Assembly: GCA_016285815.1 (NCBI GenBank)
Contig: JAEERN010000105.1
Location: 1 to 5,698 of the forward strand
Length of the DNA stretch: 5,698 nt
Direction of reading: 5' to 3'
From: Clostridiales bacterium
Lineage (GTDB): Bacteria; Bacillota; Clostridia; Oscillospirales; QAMX01
The position numbers were made by a program, and so were the translations under genes. Under the pieces are notes generated by a model. It had not been told where the DNA came from and made no database searches. It saw nothing but the letters and a program-made list of their open reading frames with translations. How positions within the stretch are numbered: the stretch's first letter is position 1; each line of letters opens with the position of its first letter. Of this stretch, positions 4,887 to 5,698 are shown piece by piece.

Positions 4887-5600
4887 ATGGCCCGTTTCTG
4901 CGGACAGTGCGGAGCGCCGCTGGGGAACTCGGACCGGTGCCTCCGATGCGGCTGGACCGCACCGCCGGTCTCCGTACCGAAAAAACGAAAAAAGGCCGTG
5001 CTCTTCTGGCTTCTCTTCGGGGGGCTGCTGGCCGTTCTGTTGATCCTCGGCACCGTGCTGGGCGTGGTCCTCGCGCGCCGAAAAAACCGGACCGTCCCCA
5101 CGGGGAGCGCCGAATGGCCCCCCGCGGAGGAGTATCTCTCCGAGCTCGGCAGCATCTCCGGCCGGAAAAGCGCCTCGGCCGCGGCCCTGCGGACCGAGGC
5201 AGAGGCCCTGCGGGAATACGCCGCCCGCGGCTTCGCAGACGCAGAGCTCACCGCCTGTTTCGACGTGAACGGCGGCTATCTCGGCGAACAGCCCGTCTCC
5301 GGCGGCCGGGAGAAGCACCCGGGCTATGCGGCGATCTACCGGACGCCGGACGGCGTCTTCTGGAACGTGGTCCTGACGGCGGACCGCTTTTTCGCCCATC
5401 CTCTTTCGTACAATGCGGAGGGCCGCTGGAGCGCGCCGCACGTGCTGGCTGAGACCGGCGATTTCCTGTCCTACGACGATGAGACCAACACGTTCTACAC
5501 CGTCGAACCGGATGCCGCCGGGCTGGTGGTAAAGCGCGTCGGCCGGATCGACGCCGCAACGCTCGACGCCATGAGCGCACAGGAGGTGAACGAGCCGTGA
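4887..5600 (+). CDS. Zinc-ribbon, single-pass membrane protein of unknown function
   Basis: 237 residues from the ATG at 4887, preceded by GGGAGGG (4874-4880) with a 6-nt gap. An in-frame ATG at 4872 is less well placed, and starts further upstream fall in the leader or promoter. Residues 5-21 are a short zinc ribbon: Cys5-Gly-Gln-Cys8 and Cys18-Leu-Arg-Cys21. A basic stretch (Lys32-Lys36) leads into one hydrophobic helix (about 37-63), followed by another basic cluster (64-68). With the larger charge before the helix, the zinc ribbon is probably cytoplasmic and residues 69-237 outside, though charges on both sides leave some doubt. The outer part begins with an Ala/Glu-rich helical segment (about 80-115) and then looks beta-rich with many aromatic residues; I do not recognise it. 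Proteins with this N-terminal layout are common in Firmicutes and mostly uncharacterised. It is the first gene of an operon; its TGA overlaps the GTG start of the next gene. Confidence 0.88.
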   Translation: MARFCGQCGAPLGNSDRCLRCGWTAPPVSVPKKRKKAVLFWLLFGGLLAVLLILGTVLGVVLARRKNRTVPTGSAEWPPAEEYLSELGSISGRKSASAAALRTEAEALREYAARGFADAELTACFDVNGGYLGEQPVSGGREKHPGYAAIYRTPDGVFWNVVLTADRFFAHPLSYNAEGRWSAPHVLAETGDFLSYDDETNTFYTVEPDAAGLVVKRVGRIDAATLDAMSAQEVNEP

Positions 5601-5698
5601 AACGCTGGACCAGACCGCTTGCGCTCCTGCTCTGCGCAGGCCTGCTGCTGCCCCTGTTCCCGCCCGCCGCGCAAGCGGCCGGCGACCCGGCGGACGCC
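5597..5698 (+). CDS. Start of a secreted protein, 3' end beyond the window
   Basis: A GTG start at 5597 overlaps the upstream TGA in the sequence GTGA (a two-base overlap), with AGGAGG (5581-5586) 10 nt before it inside the previous coding region. This is the usual arrangement for translational coupling. The 34 visible residues form a classical signal peptide: Lys2-Arg3 and Arg6 at the N-terminus, a Leu-rich core (about 8-21), and a likely signal peptidase I site after Ala-Gln-Ala (25-27). Cys13 lies inside the hydrophobic core, with hydrophobic residues continuing after it, so a lipoprotein is unlikely. The frame stays open to the window edge. The function is not visible; its coupling to the zinc-ribbon membrane protein suggests a shared role at the cell envelope or outside it. 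Confidence 0.8.
   Translation, partial: MKRWTRPLALLLCAGLLLPLFPPAAQAAGDPADA

Noticed and set aside
1773..5441. A 1,222-codon open frame on the minus strand opposite the glycosidase and zinc-ribbon gene
   Set aside because: It is antisense to two well-supported genes, is rich in Gly, Arg, Pro, Ala and Gln without any recognisable domain, and runs through the HU promoter, both intergenic gaps and the terminator. Stop-poor antisense frames are expected opposite GC-rich coding sequence.
1..5698. A defence, toxin-antitoxin or mobile-element system
   Set aside because: No transposase, integrase, nuclease, small toxin gene pair, CRISPR repeat or terminal repeat was visible on either strand; the genes are ordinary housekeeping, sugar-use and envelope types.

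Overview
The window is a compact bacterial chromosomal segment, GC-rich in its genes and clearly AT-richer only in the regulatory gap around 1,620-1,850. It holds two partial and four complete genes. Purine-rich Shine-Dalgarno sequences, near-consensus sigma-A-type promoters with 17-bp spacers (two with an extended -10 TG), TTG and GTG starts, a Cof-type HAD phosphatase, a single 92-residue HU protein and a zinc-ribbon single-pass membrane protein together suggest a high-GC member of the Clostridia (Oscillospirales-like, probably from the gut). This placement is an inference from style, not from a marker gene.

Left part (1-1,595). The 3' end of a Cof-type HAD hydrolase runs rightward and converges on tadA (tRNA adenosine deaminase, leftward); the two coding regions overlap by 23 bp at their 3' ends. 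tadA has its own strong promoter (1,216-1,244). Just upstream lies the intrinsic terminator (1,270-1,304) of the next leftward gene, which encodes the nucleoid protein HU. HU and tadA therefore look like separate leftward transcription units about 165 bp apart.

Central regulatory gap (1,596-1,985). This is a divergent promoter region. The HU promoter faces left (perfect extended -10, upstream A-tracts, an inverted repeat at the start point, and a leader of about 180 nt with a bulged hairpin next to the ribosome binding site). The promoter of a glycoside hydrolase faces right and has an 8-bp inverted repeat at its start point.

Right part (1,986-5,698). An 882-residue cytoplasmic family 2 glycoside hydrolase starts at TTG and ends in tandem stops followed by a terminator. 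It appears to be a single-gene transcription unit. After 252 bp comes a new unit with a consensus promoter. It encodes a zinc-ribbon, single-membrane-pass protein and then, overlapping by two bases, the start of a protein with a signal peptide that leaves the window. This pair probably acts at the cell envelope, but neither function can be named.

I found no tRNA, rRNA, CRISPR array, insertion sequence or known riboswitch. The most interesting points are the candidate control elements around HU, the palindrome at the glycosidase start site, the unassigned specificity and C-terminal region of the glycosidase, and the zinc-ribbon/secreted-protein pair.
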